Assembly: GCA_963205165.1 (NCBI GenBank)
Contig: CAUJJX010000143.1
Span: 1 to 32,402 of the forward strand
Length of the DNA stretch: 32,402 bases
Source of the DNA: Pseudomonadota bacterium
GTDB lineage: Bacteria; Pseudomonadota; Gammaproteobacteria; Burkholderiales; Ga0077523
Reading direction: 5' to 3'
Positions 31,901-32,402 of this stretch are shown here, piece after piece. The position numbers and the translations under genes are program-made. Numbering within the stretch: position 1 is the first letter of the stretch; the number at the start of each line of letters is the position of its first letter. The notes beneath the pieces were generated by a model. The model saw only the letters and a program-made list of their open reading frames with translations. It ran no database searches and was not told where the DNA came from.

Positions 31901-32402
31901 GCGTGTAGGTCCAGCCACCCGCGGGACCGAACGAGAGCGTCCCGGCGGTCGGGGCCGCGACGAGCGTGAAGACGAGATCGGCACGGCCGGTCTCGGTGTC
32001 GGCACCGCCGAGGACGATGAGTCGCGGCGTGTCCTCGTCGAGCGTCACCGCCTGATCCGCGGCGAGCGGCGCGTCGTTGACCGGCAGCACCGAGAGCGAG
32101 ACGGTGCCCGTGTCGATGCCGGCCTTGCCGTCGTCCACCTGGAACGAGAAGGCATCCGGGCCGGTGTAGCCGGTCGTCGGCGTGTACGTGACCGTGCGGG
32201 CCACCGGATCGAAGTCGCTCAGCGTGCCCTGGGTCGGCGCCGTGACGAGCGAGTAGGTCAGCGCGTCGCCGTTGCCGTCCGTGGCCGACAGCGTGATGAC
32301 GACGGCGCCGTCCTCGTCGACGTTGCGCGACTGGTCGTTCGCGACCGGCGCGGCGTTCGTCGTGCGATCGATCGTGAAGAAGCGGACATAGTCGTCGCCG
32401 CC
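28962..32402 (-). CDS. giant multidomain surface-type protein with cohesin-like and dockerin modules; N-terminus beyond the window
   Basis: At least 1,146 residues, open to the right edge; no start is visible (an internal GTG at 32204 is mid-domain). Going from the edge: a cadherin-like tandem repeat with NVDEDGAVVITL and TYTP (about 32348-32078); a second (to 31764); a putative Ig fold with GMSIDADTGLVTWTP (31763-31491); a PKD-like domain with WDINWGDGFTETV (31490-31215); three more tandem repeats (31217-30321), one with a lone CGC; an SbsA-type Ig-like domain with VNVRFNRALDP (30320-29970); a cohesin-like domain (29957-29550); a type I dockerin (29549-29349) with calcium loops DADGDRAYTMAD and DFTGDGRFNSLD; and a Pro/Ala-rich tail. 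An extracellular adhesin or structural role is inferred. No LPXTG, no type I secretion nonapeptides and no beta-barrel are seen. Confidence 0.9.
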   Translation of the reverse strand, partial: GGDDYVRFFTIDRTTNAAPVANDQSRNVDEDGAVVITLSATDGNGDALTYSLVTAPTQGTLSDFDPVARTVTYTPTTGYTGPDAFSFQVDDGKAGIDTGTVSLSVLPVNDAPLAADQAVTLDEDTPRLIVLGGADTETGRADLVFTLVAAPTAGTLSFGPAGGWTYTPGANYVGTDSFTYTVTDRGDPDGTPANALTSAPATVSLTITAVNDEPVIASVDDQVVLEGSPLLVDLSATDPEGQALVWSLDDAPAGMSIDADTGLVTWTPADGVAVVDVTARATDAGSPAAFDTVSFQVTVQNVAPTLVLSGAANVDQGTPFTLNLAASDPGVDAIASWDINWGDGFTETVAGGTTSVDHVYFAGGASYSISATATDEDGTYAAAPIGVFVVAPNTAPVPQSQTVFVDEDGSVVITLGGNDADGDALTFTIESGPLRGSLSAIDPATRRVTFTPAANVRGNDSFTFRVSDGEASAVGTVSLKVRPVNDVPVADDADFDAIEDTALSGQLGGSDVETSAGELVYSRGTGPLHGVLVLNADGSFTYTPDANFAGTDTFTFAVTDTGDDELDCGCPLEPSGFVADGPDTSTFATVTIDVAPRNDAPVADDDAHTGGQGETLVVAAAQGVLSNDGDIDGGPLSVTAFDAVSTQGGTVVVAADGSFTYTPRAGYAGADSFRYTVSDGAGGSDEGLVTIDVQERTLRVTGITQGTSGVNVRFNRALDPATLNLYDASNTFGPADLTLRGAATGAVRGSMVVDADGLGVTFVKTGAVLAADSYTLTLRGAGVRNSAGGLLDGNSDGVTGDDASFGFIVAPSTDRILSMGDFTRGPGQDVVVPNNIAGGLHLPLRLSDGAGAKRLVFELAFDAALLQLQSVQLASGITGVVTRTAIAGGERIEVVFDAPLVAGAVTPLDLVTHVPTGATYGASQVLDLRNVQLRDAADQPIGVQGDDAIHQVGYFMDADGDRAYTMADVQKLQRVIVGNDSGFAAYRNTDPLVIADFTGDGRFNSLDANRFQSFVNGTPRAEMPAIPVPAPAPMVAAMSVSEPVSAPVTVPAAPTPATAARKLPAAPAPAAPVGTTETPRASLVNWDANLPTVPLVATPVTPSAPTVPWSEASWAKDLGKRIGQMPVPPAPAGAGLLRALAAKVVR

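Overview
The window is chromosomal DNA of high G+C content from a Gram-negative bacterium, most likely a betaproteobacterium. The reasons are the proteins themselves (BamE, Fur, NuoA-G without a NuoCD fusion, HrcA, two-gene carAB) and the gene order. The run hrcA/nadK/recN - fur/bamE/dapB - carA/carB/greA - yhbY/rlmE/ftsH/folP/glmM - pst - tpiA/secG/tRNA-Leu/nuo matches an arrangement I know from betaproteobacteria. The greA-to-glmM and secG-tRNA-Leu(GAG) pieces are also neighbours in Escherichia coli. No mobile element, integrase, CRISPR array or rRNA is visible. I did not run any search, so the taxonomic call is an inference.

Layout. Bases 1-6607 (minus strand) hold the first seven genes of the complex I operon, nuoA-B-C-D-E-F-G, with nuoG cut by the left edge. 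Upstream lie a tRNA-Leu(GAG) gene, secG and tpiA (6750-8004). Bases 8107-11910 are the phosphate importer pstS-C-A-B, with a PhoB-box-like promoter in front of pstS and a strong terminator-like hairpin between pstS and pstC. Bases 12059-16976 are glmM, folP, ftsH and rlmE, with yhbY divergent from rlmE. Bases 17390-22920 are a DUF4149-like membrane protein, greA, carB and carA. Bases 23168-24374 are dapB and bamE, with fur divergent from bamE and possibly preceded by an overlapping upstream ORF. recN and nadK follow, then divergent hrcA (to 28741). The right edge (28962-32402) holds the last 1,146 residues of a giant, probably exported, multidomain protein: tandem beta-sandwich repeats, a PKD-like domain, a cohesin-like module, a type I dockerin and a Pro/Ala-rich tail.

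How the genes work together. Most are housekeeping: respiration (nuo), phosphate uptake (pst), cell-wall precursor and folate synthesis (glmM, folP, dapB), pyrimidine/arginine precursor supply (carAB), membrane protein quality control and ribosome assembly (ftsH, rlmE, yhbY), outer-membrane assembly (bamE), iron control (fur), DNA repair (recN) and heat-shock control (hrcA). Several genes use TTG or GTG starts supported by well-placed Shine-Dalgarno sequences. The accessory element is the giant protein. The less ordinary regulatory features are the pstS/pstC attenuator, the carAB leader, the ORF in front of fur, and the divergent nadK/hrcA promoters whose -10 elements sit almost on the start codons. 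No gene-free stretch exceeds 300 bases; the longest are 22921-23167 (carAB leader) and 28742-28961 (hrcA to giant gene).
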